DNA from: Rotaria sordida | Taxonomy: Eukaryota; Rotifera; Eurotatoria; Philodinida; Philodinidae | NCBI GenBank assembly: GCA_905250125.1 | Contig: CAJNOL010000305.1 | Span: forward strand, 101,201 to 165,200 | Reading direction: 5' to 3' | Length of the DNA stretch: 64,000 nucleotides | Part shown: in pieces, positions 24,716-35,208 of the stretch | Layout: each line of letters opens with the position of its first letter | How positions within the stretch are numbered: the first letter of the stretch is position 1 | Notes under the pieces: generated by a model | Database searches by the model: none | What the model was told of the DNA's origin: nothing | The model's input: the letters and a program-made list of their open reading frames with translations, nothing else | Program-made: the position numbers and the translations under genes

Positions 24716-25310
24716 TAGTGTGTCTTTTTCATGTCTTACTGGACACCCTACATAAATATTACTCCAAGAAAAACAAACTGATGAAGACACCTGATAGACA
24801 GCAGGTAATAGTTGATGCATACCTTGTCACCTGAGTACATGTTTTTTACTTATGCATAATAACTGTTGATGATATTCTTTCTTTTATTTTTTATTTATGT
24901 CACCTGTCTCTATATTTTATGAGAATGAGAGAATTGTAAAATTTGGCAGATAGTGAAATACAAATTGTCTGGCAATTAAAAAAATCTATCTGTAAGAGTT
25001 CGCCAGACAATTTTCAGGCAAATATTCAAAATTTTTGCAAAAACGACTCAATAACTAGACAAAGCTATGACATGCAAGCATTTCTTTATCGAAAACTATG
25101 ATTAATTTATGTCAATTTTACACATTATTTCTAATAATGATTTATTTATTTTTCATATAAATATTTGACAAATATTATTGCAAGAAATATACATTAGTAT
25201 CATTCCAGAAATATACAAAAAACAAGTGATATCTGAGAAACACTTACAAATATGACTTATAATTAATAAGATTCTATATACAATGAAAAAACAAAAAGGG
25301 TTTTTTTTTT

Positions 25311-28108
25311 CTATGGAGAAAATATATCATGTACTTGTTCAATAAGTATTTCAAGTAAGCGTTGAATTGATTTGGAATTTTTTAATCCAACCATTGGATC
25401 AGGATTTTCTGAACGCATTATTGTTGGAGCAAAAACAATAGCTAAATTTTCTATTATCATTTGATTACGGATTGAATGCTGAGAAACTTTTAATAGATGT
25501 TCACATAAATATTTTAATGTATAAAAATGTGCTGGTGGTAAACGACGAATTATTGTACGAATTGTTGTTACACATATTGTTGATGGACGAAGTTCAAGTA
25601 ATTGTGTTTGAATATCAAAAGTAACAAGTGGAATAGGTAATTGTCTTAAATATAATTTTAATACACAAGCTATTGCATGAATATCAGGATAACGTTCTTG
25701 AGATAGATCAACATGAGCACAATCACGTTCAAATGCTAATTTAATTTCTTCGATAGTATCAGAAAATCCTGCAATTCGATAAAGACCTTCAGTATCAAGT
25801 GCATGTGGACGTGATTCAATTTCATTAATACATTTTTCAAGTACAACTGGTGTTAATGAAGTTACTGATGAAGCTGGTGTTGTAGCTTTAATTAGCGTTG
25901 TCAAATCAACACCAAAAATTGATTTTAAATATTTCATATGTGGTACCTAAATAAAAAATAAATTCAATTAACTAACTTTTCAAATGATCTTTTATTTAAA
26001 ATAACATTTAATGAAAAAAGTTCATATTGAAATTCTAAAACTGAACTATACATTTCTTAAATATAAAGATAAATAAATCATCTATGAACATTACACTGTA
26101 TCATTGCTAAATATTCTTTGAAAAAAGTAAACATTCAGTTAAAAGAATCAATAGTTTATTAAAAAAGATATCTTTAAATTTACATGTAATGTTGGTTAGT
26201 TTCATGATGAAATCAATAATAACTAATATTCTCGTCCGAATTGAAGATGGATAAGATTAAGCTCAAACACTCAACAATGGTAATAACTATCGATCTACAG
26301 TTTTTCGCAATCGAAAGAAAAGAACTCAGGATGACTTTTTGGTCTGATACCATATAAGGCCAAATTATTCTAAAAATCATCATCTAGACAAAACAACCAA
26401 AATTACATCGAAACAGTATTTCATTTCGATGTAGTTTTGACTTTGACCTCTTTGTCAAATAGAGGAACTTCAAATCTATAGTTCAAGGCACAAAGCACAT
26501 GAAAATGTTTTCATATTTCAATATTGAGAAAATATAATTGCCAATCTATTCGGTTAAATCACATAGAATTTCTTTGGTTTTCAACAAATTTTCTAATTTT
26601 TTATTAAAATTTCCTTGAAACGAAACACAATTTTCATATATTTTTCGAAGATGATAGGTTTTAAAATAATTCTATCTTATATTCTATCAGACAAAAAGAC
26701 ATTCGAAGTTTTTCTCTTTCGATTGCTGAAAATCACAAATCACTACTTGCTGTCATTATCAAGCTATCGCAACTAAACTCACTTCTCTTTCATTTTGACT
26801 CGAATATTAGTAATAAAAAGTTTCTTTTCATCATTCATATAACAACTTACAATTGCAAAAAGGATAATAAATAATTAAATGATGCATATATATCGGACAT
26901 AACTTACATAGTATTATAATGTGTCTAAAATTTTTTGAATAACGTATTATTAGTAAAATCCTATATAACAATTATTTCTATGATAAAACTATAGATGTCA
27001 ATTTTGTTTGTTTTTTTCGATCTATGATAGAATGTTGAAATAACTTACACAATCTTGTGGTACTTTTTCTGAACAACGTTTATGTGCTTCAAAACCACAA
27101 TCAGCACATTTAACACCTTGTTGTACAAGGCCCCAAAGAAAATTTGCACAATAATCACACCAATGTGGTCCTTTAAATGAATGTATTTTAAAATTATGTG
27201 CTTTTTCAGCTTGCATTAAAAGTATACGATCAAAAAATAATGGATTTGTTGATGGTAATTTTCGATTTGAATTATTATTATTATTTTTTGTTGGAGATAT
27301 TCTTGATGATGAATGCTGTTGTATTATAGATGAATTACTTGTTGAAGATGAACGATAATTAGATGCTATTTGATCTATATTTGTTGTTTGAGAATGATTT
27401 ATTTCATTATTTGTCAATGATGATGTTTCCTTGATCAAAAAAAAAATTTATTAATTAATTAATTAAATAAAAATTTCTTTTTATATTCAAAACAAAAATA
27501 GTTTTTACTTGATTAAATGTATTATTTTGTGTTTGTGCTCGATGTAATAATTGTGCTTTATATTGTCCATATGGACTTTCATTAGTATAACATTGTGAAT
27601 CACATGCCATTAAAGCAATATAATCACTTGCTTTTGATTCTAAATAAAATGATATTAAACCATCATGTACAAGATCATTTAATGTATCAAAATGTTTTTC
27701 TCCAACATAATGTGTTGATGTTTGAGAATCAAAATATAATTTATAATTTTTAACTTCACCATTAAATTTAATAGCTAATGTATATGAATCAGGTGGATTT
27801 AATGATTCACGAACAAGATATGAACCATCAATAGATATTGACATTAATTGATCAGCATCTGTACGTGATAGAAGACCATGAAATTCTAAACCATATTGTC
27901 TTGGACGACGTAATTGTAATATTCGACATATAATTGGACTTGGTTTTGGTGCTTGCATTTGTAAATTATATAAATATGATTTCCATACTGGTAATGAATT
28001 TGTAGAATTAGAAGAATTTGTTTGATATCGTGTTATAGGATCAAAAAATGTTGTTGATGATGATGTTATAGATGTTACTGATTGATCCATAAATGGTATG
28101 GACATCAT
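25311..28108 (-). CDS. CHN: Chimaerin: SH2-C1-RhoGAP GTPase-activating protein
   Basis: Three exons on the minus strand: 28108-27509, 27429-27049, 25946-25311, all phase 0, giving 538 aa. The N-terminal [11 protein letters not shown] motif and SH2 domain (about residues 70-165, GSYLVRES with the phosphotyrosine Arg) are followed by a Ser/Asn-rich linker. A C1 domain (about 275-325, [20 protein letters not shown] with complete H/C zinc ligands) and a RhoGAP domain (about 345-535) come next. The RhoGAP domain has the arginine finger in [10 protein letters not shown] and [11 protein letters not shown]. This is the alpha2-chimaerin order. Chimaerins are diacylglycerol-responsive GAPs for Rac, acting downstream of receptors in axon guidance. 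The first intron is 79 bp, but the second is 1102 bp and holds a foldback element. The start is the first of two adjacent ATGs after an acceptor-like CAG, so a 5' untranslated exon is possible. Confidence 0.95.
26298..26736. mobile_element. ~440-bp foldback element in chimaerin intron 2
   Basis: The left end, after TA at 26296-26297, reads CAGTTTTTCGCAATCGAAAG. The right end, read inverted, is GTGATTTTCAGCAATCGAAAG. The next inward blocks also pair: a TGACTTTTTGGTCTGATA-like block and an ATATAAG...AATTATTCTAAAA-like block. The arms run about 100-130 bp each and the spacer has a smaller palindrome (ACATCGAAA...TTTCGATGT, near 26415-26445). It explains why this intron is far longer than others in the window. 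Confidence 0.65.
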
Positions 28109-28252
28109 TATTCTCTGAAAAAATGAAAAAAATAAAAAAAAGAATGAATCTGACTTGAAACAATTAATCACGGTGAAATAAAAAGAAATAAAAAAAGAAA
28201 AAGAAAACTGTTCTTGATTTTTCTTTTTACAAAAAAATAAAAAATAAAATGA

Positions 28253-28633
28253 TTAAGTATAGAGAAGTTGTTGAAGTTCATTATTGGATGGTGTATATTG
28301 ATATGAATCCATATTAGTTGTTAATTGATTATATTGTTTATTTGCTAAAGAAAATAAGATAGATCAATAATGGAATATTAATTATTAAAATAAAATTTAC
28401 TTTTAAAAGAACGACGTTTATTTCGACGAAATAGATGATGAACAATACGATTTGTCATACGAGAAACCTGAGTAAAAAAAAATAGATAGGAGAATAAGAA
28501 CATAAAAAAAAAAGAAGATTAGCAAAAGAAATACCGAGAATGGAAAACAAGTAAATTTGGATTTATTTGATTGAGGTCTTGATCGCAATGAATTATTTTG
28601 ATACTCTCGCATAACATCCTCGAATAATTCCAT
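28253..28633 (-). CDS. Unrecognised 85-aa protein, three short exons
   Basis: Minus-strand exons 28633-28535 (33 codons), 28467-28401 and 28344-28253 join with GT-AG introns of 67 and 56 bp and consistent phases (0, then 1) into one frame of 85 aa ending at TAA. The peptide starts MELFEDVMREYQNNSLRSRP, has a Cys-containing KSKFTCFPFS at the first junction, a basic helix-like RMTNRIVHHLFRRNKRRSFK and an acidic/polar tail ending NNELQQLLYT. There is no signal peptide if it starts at this ATG. The frame is open upstream with a hydrophobic stretch, so a longer N terminus is possible. The stop lies about 145 bp upstream of the chimaerin ATG on the same strand. No family recognised; it may be a nuclear or membrane-associated small protein. 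Confidence 0.55.
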
Positions 28634-30263
28634 TACATCGAAAAATAAACAAGATAAAAAAACCACAGAAAAAAAATATATATATATGTGCATGATGAGT
28701 AACTTCTATGTGGGTGGATGAATAATGAACGAACGAGCAAATATATTGACTAAGAATTGATGACTACTAACGTCCTCTCTTTCTCTACAGATAGGAAAAG
28801 AACATTACAAAAATTTTATACATTGAAAAAGTCAATCGGACAATTTGTTTTATTACCAGGATATTATTATTTATGTTTTCTGAATTCATTAAACTTTACG
28901 TATATGAGTGTTCTGTTTAACAACACATCTTTCAAATTTATTGATTCAATTGTTTTTATCTTCGACACATCATTTTGATGTTCATTAAAGTATAATGTAA
29001 CTTTATCAATAAGGGTGTGACTACTAAATCTGAAGTCAATCCTACATTTGAGTTTGAATAAGCGGTGAAATGTTTTAAATCTAGAATAAGCTCAGTAATC
29101 TTTACAAGACCTCCTCCAAAGGGAGAGAGTGAGTAAATCTATTTATACCATTTACATAAGATATAGTGAGTAGTTCTTATTTTCCAGTCACATATTAGAC
29201 TGTATAGAGTTGATATGGTTCAGCAAAAATTCGTAACTTATGTCAAAAGACGTGCACTTAAAGAAACGCGCCAGTACTTGTTTTTATTTAATTTCGAATG
29301 TCGAAAGAAGAGCTGTCGATCTACTTTACTGAAAAATAGAACAATAGTGAAATAGCAGTGTTCGCATTGTGAATTTATTAAATGTTTCTTAGGTATGTAA
29401 CTTTACCAACTGAAGGCGAAGAAAACTTTTGGCAGTTTGTAGTTTATCTAACTCGAGTTTCCCGTACAATTTTTCTTCACTAGACACGAAGGGATGCTGC
29501 TTCAAGTCATTGGCAATGTAAAATCTAGCATTTAGTCATACAAAATTAAATGTTTTCTTGACGGCATGTTTTAAGCCTGTTTTACTACAAAAATGTTACT
29601 ATCTGTTATTGAAGGCAGTGAAAAACTTTGATATTCGTATAAGAATTTCAATGCACTGCATAAATCTATTCATCCAATGGAATGAGAAACAGATATTTGA
29701 GTTTATATTACTCTAAGATACTTGAATCTAGGATAGGCTTCAGCCTAGTCAAGCCTCATGTCTCCGCCGCGTATGATAGAGTAGTTATCCAGCTAAGACA
29801 GTCTGCTGTGAAATGTAATGTAAGTTGAAAAATTACAGTTACAAAAATTTTACGCTTCGAACTACAGTCATTATGACATGCGATGTACTATTATTGAGGT
29901 GTAAGTTGTTAAAAACGCAAATAATTATGAGATTTTTGCTTTTCAACTTGCTTTTCTACTCGAAAATTGTACTGGTTTTTGTGTTCATCTAATTTTTTTT
30001 ATGTTACCAGATTATACTTTAGTCATATCCAAATCAATCAGTGTAAATTATCTAAATTATTATTATGTTGAATAGAAAATTTAAACCATGGTTGATTATT
30101 TATCGTACTTTTTTTTTTTAATTATCGAAACAGTAATGGATATTTAGATTATCAACAATATCTATCAAGCGTTCTAGATTACATTAAATCTGGTACTACA
30201 TTCTATCGGTCTTTTTTATTTTTTATTTTTTTTATTCGTTCACTTTTAATTATCATTATTTAA
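28634..30263. other. Intergenic, possible decayed tRNA-like repeat
   Basis: No gene is supported; the open frame at 28757-28978 has no coding character. Around 29700-29815 the minus strand reads TTAGCTGGATAACTACTCTA and, about 60 bp on, GATTCAAGTATC. This is a loose box A/box B spacing as in tRNA-derived sequences. The end of the region (30200-30263) resembles the intron and acceptor preceding fucosyltransferase exon 2. Confidence 0.3.
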
Positions 30264-31000
30264 GACAATGATTTATCGACAAGATTCAGATATTGTACAT
30301 AATTACGGACGATATATTGCATGCAATTTATTCGTGTCTTCTTGATTGCGAACATTTTGTCTTAATTACAGGAAAGAAATGCTCGCAAAGTAGAATCGCG
30401 GAGAGAGACAAAAGTAGCCGAACATTAGCAAAAGTCCGCAATGCGATATGAGGGAATGGAGGAGAGAGAAAAACATGACAAGATTAGGAAAGCATGCGAC
30501 AATAGGTATAGCTAGAGGATCAGTGTAGGTAGCTCGATTTAAGAGTGAATATTAGGGTGTGGGTGTGTAGATTTTCTCTTTAACCACACTCACATTCTCA
30601 AGTGATTGATTTTTATCTATCAGCGAAAACATAATCGATTAACATTCGATATTTGTTTTCGACAAAATAAAATTCTATGGTTTGTAACAAATAGTAATAC
30701 TTGAACAGAACGATATTAAAATAACTGAAGAATTAAACAGACACTTTCCAAGTGACGAACATAGTCAATGTTCACATGAAAGTAAAAAAAGCAAAAGTTA
30801 AGATTATATAACTAAAAAAAACATATTCTAATACATTAGTACGTGAAAGTATTCCGATCGTTTTTCAAACAAATGAAAAGAATTATAAACAAGTTTTATC
30901 ATCAAATTCATTTATTCAAATAGATCATTTTAAAGTTTTTAAAATAATTCGCTAATGACCTTGATCACGTTAGTAAAATTTCTATCTGTTGACATTTTAT
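30264..31000 (+). pseudogene. Broken fucosyltransferase copy (exon 2), split by an insertion
   Basis: 30264-30330 aligns base for base with the start of exon 2 of the gene at 18230-19499 (TMIYRQDSDIVHNYGRYIA), including an upstream AT-rich intron-like stretch ending in AAG. Similarity then stops for about 275 bp and resumes near 30607 (GATTTTTATCTATCAGCGAA). It continues with frameshifts and stops through parts matching RIAAELNKYF, the ITEKAFYNAL block and SIPIV..., to about 31000. The donor-binding motif is destroyed, so it is dead. Exon 1 is absent. Confidence 0.85.
30554..30600 (+). repeat. Copy 3 of the ~48-bp dispersed motif
   Basis: AGGGTGTGGGTGTGTAGATT followed by TTCTCTTTAACCACACTCAC and TCTCA. 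It occupies the very right end of the foreign segment inserted in the fucosyltransferase pseudogene: host similarity resumes within about 7 bp. That placement suggests the motif is an end of, or target for, a mobile unit. Confidence 0.6.
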
Positions 31001-31050
31001 CATGAAAGATGAACTAATTATTGATTGGTAGTATGGTCATCAGAGGGATC

Positions 31051-31569
31051 CTCTCAATTCGTCCCTTGCATAAATAAATCGTTCTTAATTGATTCTCAAT
31101 TTGTTTCTTCCATGCTGGCTGCTGTATAATGATCGTATAGTCATATATCGTACGATATTTAATTTTTTTTCTCTTTTTGTTTTCTCTTATGCATACATTA
31201 CGCATGAAACATGAATACCACCATCATGTTGCTGAAGAGAGTCAGATTCAACTACGAAGACGTAAGAAAATTTACGATCAAACTGATATTAAACTTGCTA
31301 TGCTGTATAGAGAACACAAGAACAAACAATTAAGTGACGTTCAATTGGCTATACAATGTGGTCCTACTATCAAGACACGGCTGTTCAAAAAGTGACAATA
31401 GAAATTTATACTTCATTATTGTTGATACTGTATTGTAATTTTTTTTTTGATAAAGCTCTACGATACAAAAGCACTACTGCTTGTTGCTAACCAACTAGGA
31501 ACGAATGGAGAAGGGACGAGTTGAGAATCAATTAAGAATGATCTATTTATGTAAGAGACGAATTGAGAA
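31051..31569. repeat. Inverted-repeat pair (~50-bp arms) enclosing an open frame
   Basis: 31051-31100 (CTCTCAATTCGTCCCTTGCA...) and 31521-31569 are inverted copies with a few mismatches. Shared words include CTCAATTCGTC, ACATAAAT(A) and TTAATTGATTCTCAA. Between them an ATG-started frame 31189-31395 (+) encodes 68 aa, basic and Gln/His-rich (includes ESQIQLRRRKKIYDQTDI), of unknown type. It could be a fragment of a mobile-element protein; that is inference. Confidence 0.5.
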
Positions 31570-31990
31570 AAGCATTTAAGAGGAGAACCGTGTAATTGAC
31601 TAATTTGGGACGAATCGAGAGTAAACCGTCATCAGACTAATTTTTATTAGTAACCGATTCTATGATTTGTATATGAAACTACATAATGACAATAAACGCA
31701 AAAAAAGCTATTCGCATTTTCTCCAATGATTGAATTGATGTAAATAATATGTAGTATTTCTATTATCTCAAATAATTATAGATTGATTTTTCAATCAACA
31801 GATATTTCAAAAATAATTCGTTAACGAAGGAAAGTATGAGCAAGAAGTAACAGATATATTTATTCATTTGTTTGACTGACAATGGAAGAAAATGAAATAA
31901 AAAGATCCCGAAGATTAAGTGTCAATCAATTACCATCGTTGATATGTAAGCAACAATAAATTGGCTAATCTCAAATTATTCACATATGTA

Positions 31991-32802
31991 CAATCTTGGC
32001 CAAAAGTAGTCGTTCCTCATGAAGTGCTACTATTCTGGATGCATGAATGCGACAATAATTTCCTATCGCAAGTAGCAATCTACCTTCCATCGATTCACAT
32101 GTACTAGAGTTATGATTTACACATGCTCTTTTCCTTTTGAAAAAAAATTCAATGAAGATATATGTTCAAAAAGTTTCTGTTTGTCGTTTTGCTACTTCAC
32201 AAGCTACTAATATTTTTTGCTAGCGCTAAAGGCAGTCCTATATGTCAACTTTAATATCAACAATGTGCGTGATACATAGTCAAGATCTTAGTAATTAGTA
32301 CATTCTGAGATAGTAAACCCATGTTGTAGCATTAACTCGACTTGATTCAGTACTACAGCTCTAAAAATTTTACAACAGATTTGTTGTCTGATTGGAGCTT
32401 TCTACTAAACTTTTCAAAAGAATCGATCAAAGTCATCGTGGAAAAGATCCATGTTATTAGAAATACCATCATTTACTATTCAACAGATATTCTTAATGAG
32501 AAGAAAATATCTCAGTTATATTAAAATGATTTTTAACAAAATTTGGATTAGTATTAGTTACGATAGTGGCCTTTCGAATGAGCGGTTGGAAGAAAATATT
32601 TATGACAACATGGTTTGAGATACGGTGATCACAAGAGTAAGATGATGTTTGAATCATAACTTCAGTACATACAAATCAACGGAGAGTGGGTTGGTACTTG
32701 GCATCAGGATTTATTGTCACATGGCATGCATTCAAAATATCAACTCAATATCATAAAGAATAGTAGCACTTCATGGAGAGTAACTACTTTTGTCCAGAAT
32801 TG
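31991..32802. mobile_element. 812-bp Tc1/mariner-like foldback element
   Basis: The left end CAATCTTGGCCAAAAGTAGT after TA (31989-31990) and the right end, read inverted, CAATTCTGGACAAAAGTAGT before TA (32803-32804) are imperfect TIRs. They continue through CATGAAGTGCTACTATTCT, shared by both arms. Arms of about 90-100 bp are readable. The interior has one short open frame (32342-32524) with no clear DDE motif. It is non-autonomous or dead and older than the 3507-4463 element, judged by arm divergence. Confidence 0.75.
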
Positions 32803-33131
32803 TATATACAATACATGTGATTTCATGAACTTTCCAAGAACAATAAAAGCCAAGAATAGGATTATTTTAATGACTTTTTTTTCTGTGTCTTCATAGAAGA
32901 TCATTTGATAAACAATAAAACATGATGTTTGTATATTCTTTTTCGCTGTCTTTAGATTATATCTTATATTTATAAATGTAATAATTTATTATTAATAAAT
33001 TGGGCAAGCCTATTGGAATAATAAATCTTAAATGCAAATGAAATTACATCAAACGTAGAACAAATAATCACATAAACTTTCTCTCTTCAATTCTATTAGT
33101 CAATAGATATATTTTATTTTCTTGTTTTTTG

Positions 33132-34305
33132 TTAAATTTCTTTGAGTTTTTCATTGATAATGTTCTCTGAATAATCCCACCATACTCGAGCTAATTTATC
33201 ATCTTTTGCATATTTATGACATACTGGTGTTGGTTGACAATCAGCATGATATTCACCTGGTCTAGCTTTATTTGATAATGCACAATAAAGAATTGTTTGT
33301 GCTCCTTCTAATGGTGATTTAAAAATTATATATCTTATTGGTTTGCTTAATTTACGCATCAAATCATGCAAATGTAAATGTCGATCTAATGGTGTATTGA
33401 CAGTTCCAGGATGTAATGAATAAGCACAAATATTATGCGATATAGAATAACGTCGTTGAAGTTCACGTGTAAATAAAATATTTGCTGTTTTACTTAATGA
33501 ATAAGCCGACCATGGATTATATGTATTTGGATTACACATTTGTTCATAATGTAATGCATCACAAGGTACTGGCCACATAAAATGGCCAGCCGAAGAAACA
33601 TTAATAATACGTGATGAATGAAGACGAGGTAAAAGAAGTTGTGTAAAATAAAAATGACCAAAATGATTTGTACCCATTTGTAATTCAAAACCATCTTTAG
33701 TTTTTGTATATGGACATGCCATAACACCGGCATTATTAATCAATGCTGTAATTTTTGTATTTCTAATTAACAATATATAAGAAAACAAAACAAAAACTAT
33801 ATGATGATAGAAGAAAAAAAAAGTTTTTTTTTTACTCATTTTCATTTTTCATAAATTCTTCAACACATGTTTTTATTGATTGTAAATCAGCTAAGTCAAT
33901 TGGATAACCGATAACATTATTTGGTAATTGACTAAATTTTCTTACATCATTAATAGCATTAGTTAGATTTTGAAAACGAGCAAAAAGTATAACTCGAGCA
34001 CCACGTTTTACTAATTCAATTGCTGTTGCTCTACCGATACCACCAGCAGCACCAGTAATTAAAAATGTTTGTCCATCTAATTTAGTTGTATAAATATTTA
34101 AATATTGTCCACCACGAGCAAACCATCGCATAAGTACAATAACAAAAATAAAGTAGAGGATAATATATATTAAACTCGAAGATATCCATGTCCAAATACA
34201 AGTTGGAATAAGAATGGAATTAGCCGAAAGAATTAAAATAACAATTGAAGAAACAAAAGTTAACAGTGCTTTTGCTTCTGGTTGACGAAGAAGAAACAAA
34301 AGCAT
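33132..34305 (-). CDS. Membrane-anchored short-chain dehydrogenase/reductase (RDH11/13-like)
   Basis: Two exons on the minus strand (34305-33836 and 33762-33132) joined over a 73-bp GT-AG intron give 366 aa. The N terminus has two hydrophobic stretches (about residues 14-60), suggesting anchoring in the ER or an organelle membrane. The Rossmann fold shows the cofactor glycines TGAAGGIG, then NNAG after the intron, catalytic Ser in INVSSAGHF, and YSLSK (the YxxxK motif). These are the complete SDR catalytic set. The HPGTVNTPL segment is typical of the retinol dehydrogenase/WWOX-like branch, which oxidises or reduces retinoids and other lipophilic carbonyls with NADP(H). The substrate cannot be told from sequence. 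Confidence 0.92.
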
Positions 34306-35177
34306 GTTAAGGAATAAGTAAAAATATATTATATTAATAGTTGATAATTATCATATATATATATCATTAGGTATTGTTTTTATTTCGATCATGATTGGAG
34401 AGAATTAACAAACTAAAACCAACATTTATTTTAAATTTCTCAAAAGCGGCATCTTTAGACATAAAAAATATGTCACTACTCATAAATAATTTTATTCTTA
34501 ATTAAATAAAACTAGCAAAATATCAATGTTATTTGTAGAAGTATATTACTCATAAAATTCGTATGGATCACATGACATTGATTCATTCTTGTTCGATAAA
34601 AATTACTATTTTCGTAATTAAGCATGAGAAAAAATAACAGTAAAATGAAAAATTGTTTTTGGAAAACGAACATTAATATTAGATAATAATTAAGTCATCT
34701 CTACTAAGACGAAGTTAATATATGTTACAATCGATATAAGAATTCAGTTGAGTTTGGAATGTGCAAATTAATTTTAAAAAAATTTCTTTTAGAAAAAAAC
34801 TATAATATCGGAATAAATCTTTATAAACAAGATGAACTAATTGATTTAGATAAGATTTCACAAAATAAAATCATATTAAACATCACAAATAAAAAAATTT
34901 TAGTGTTTTTTTTATTATGAAAAAATTTACCACGAATAATTATGCATCATATACTATCGATGGTAGTATATAGACTACAAATTTAACTTTCAATTTCATT
35001 AGTACTTACAACCATTCATTATGTTCTAATATTATAATTATAAAAAATATATATAGTATAACTCATCCTTCCTTTTAAAAACCGCCCACATCAAATCCGC
35101 TGCTCATCAGAATAAATAATTTAAAAATAACATTTTTTTGAAAAACTTTCATCAATCATTCAATGCCTCCGAGCTAA

Positions 35178-35208
<31 letters not shown>

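Noticed and set aside
6419..30600. Interstitial telomere repeats as the explanation for the GGGTGTGGGTG motif
   Set aside because: Each copy has only one or two telomere-like units and a matching C-rich half around a conserved core, so a dispersed element is the simpler reading.
33494..33733. 79-aa frame within the dehydrogenase exon
   Set aside because: Alternative frame of the SDR coding sequence on the same strand.
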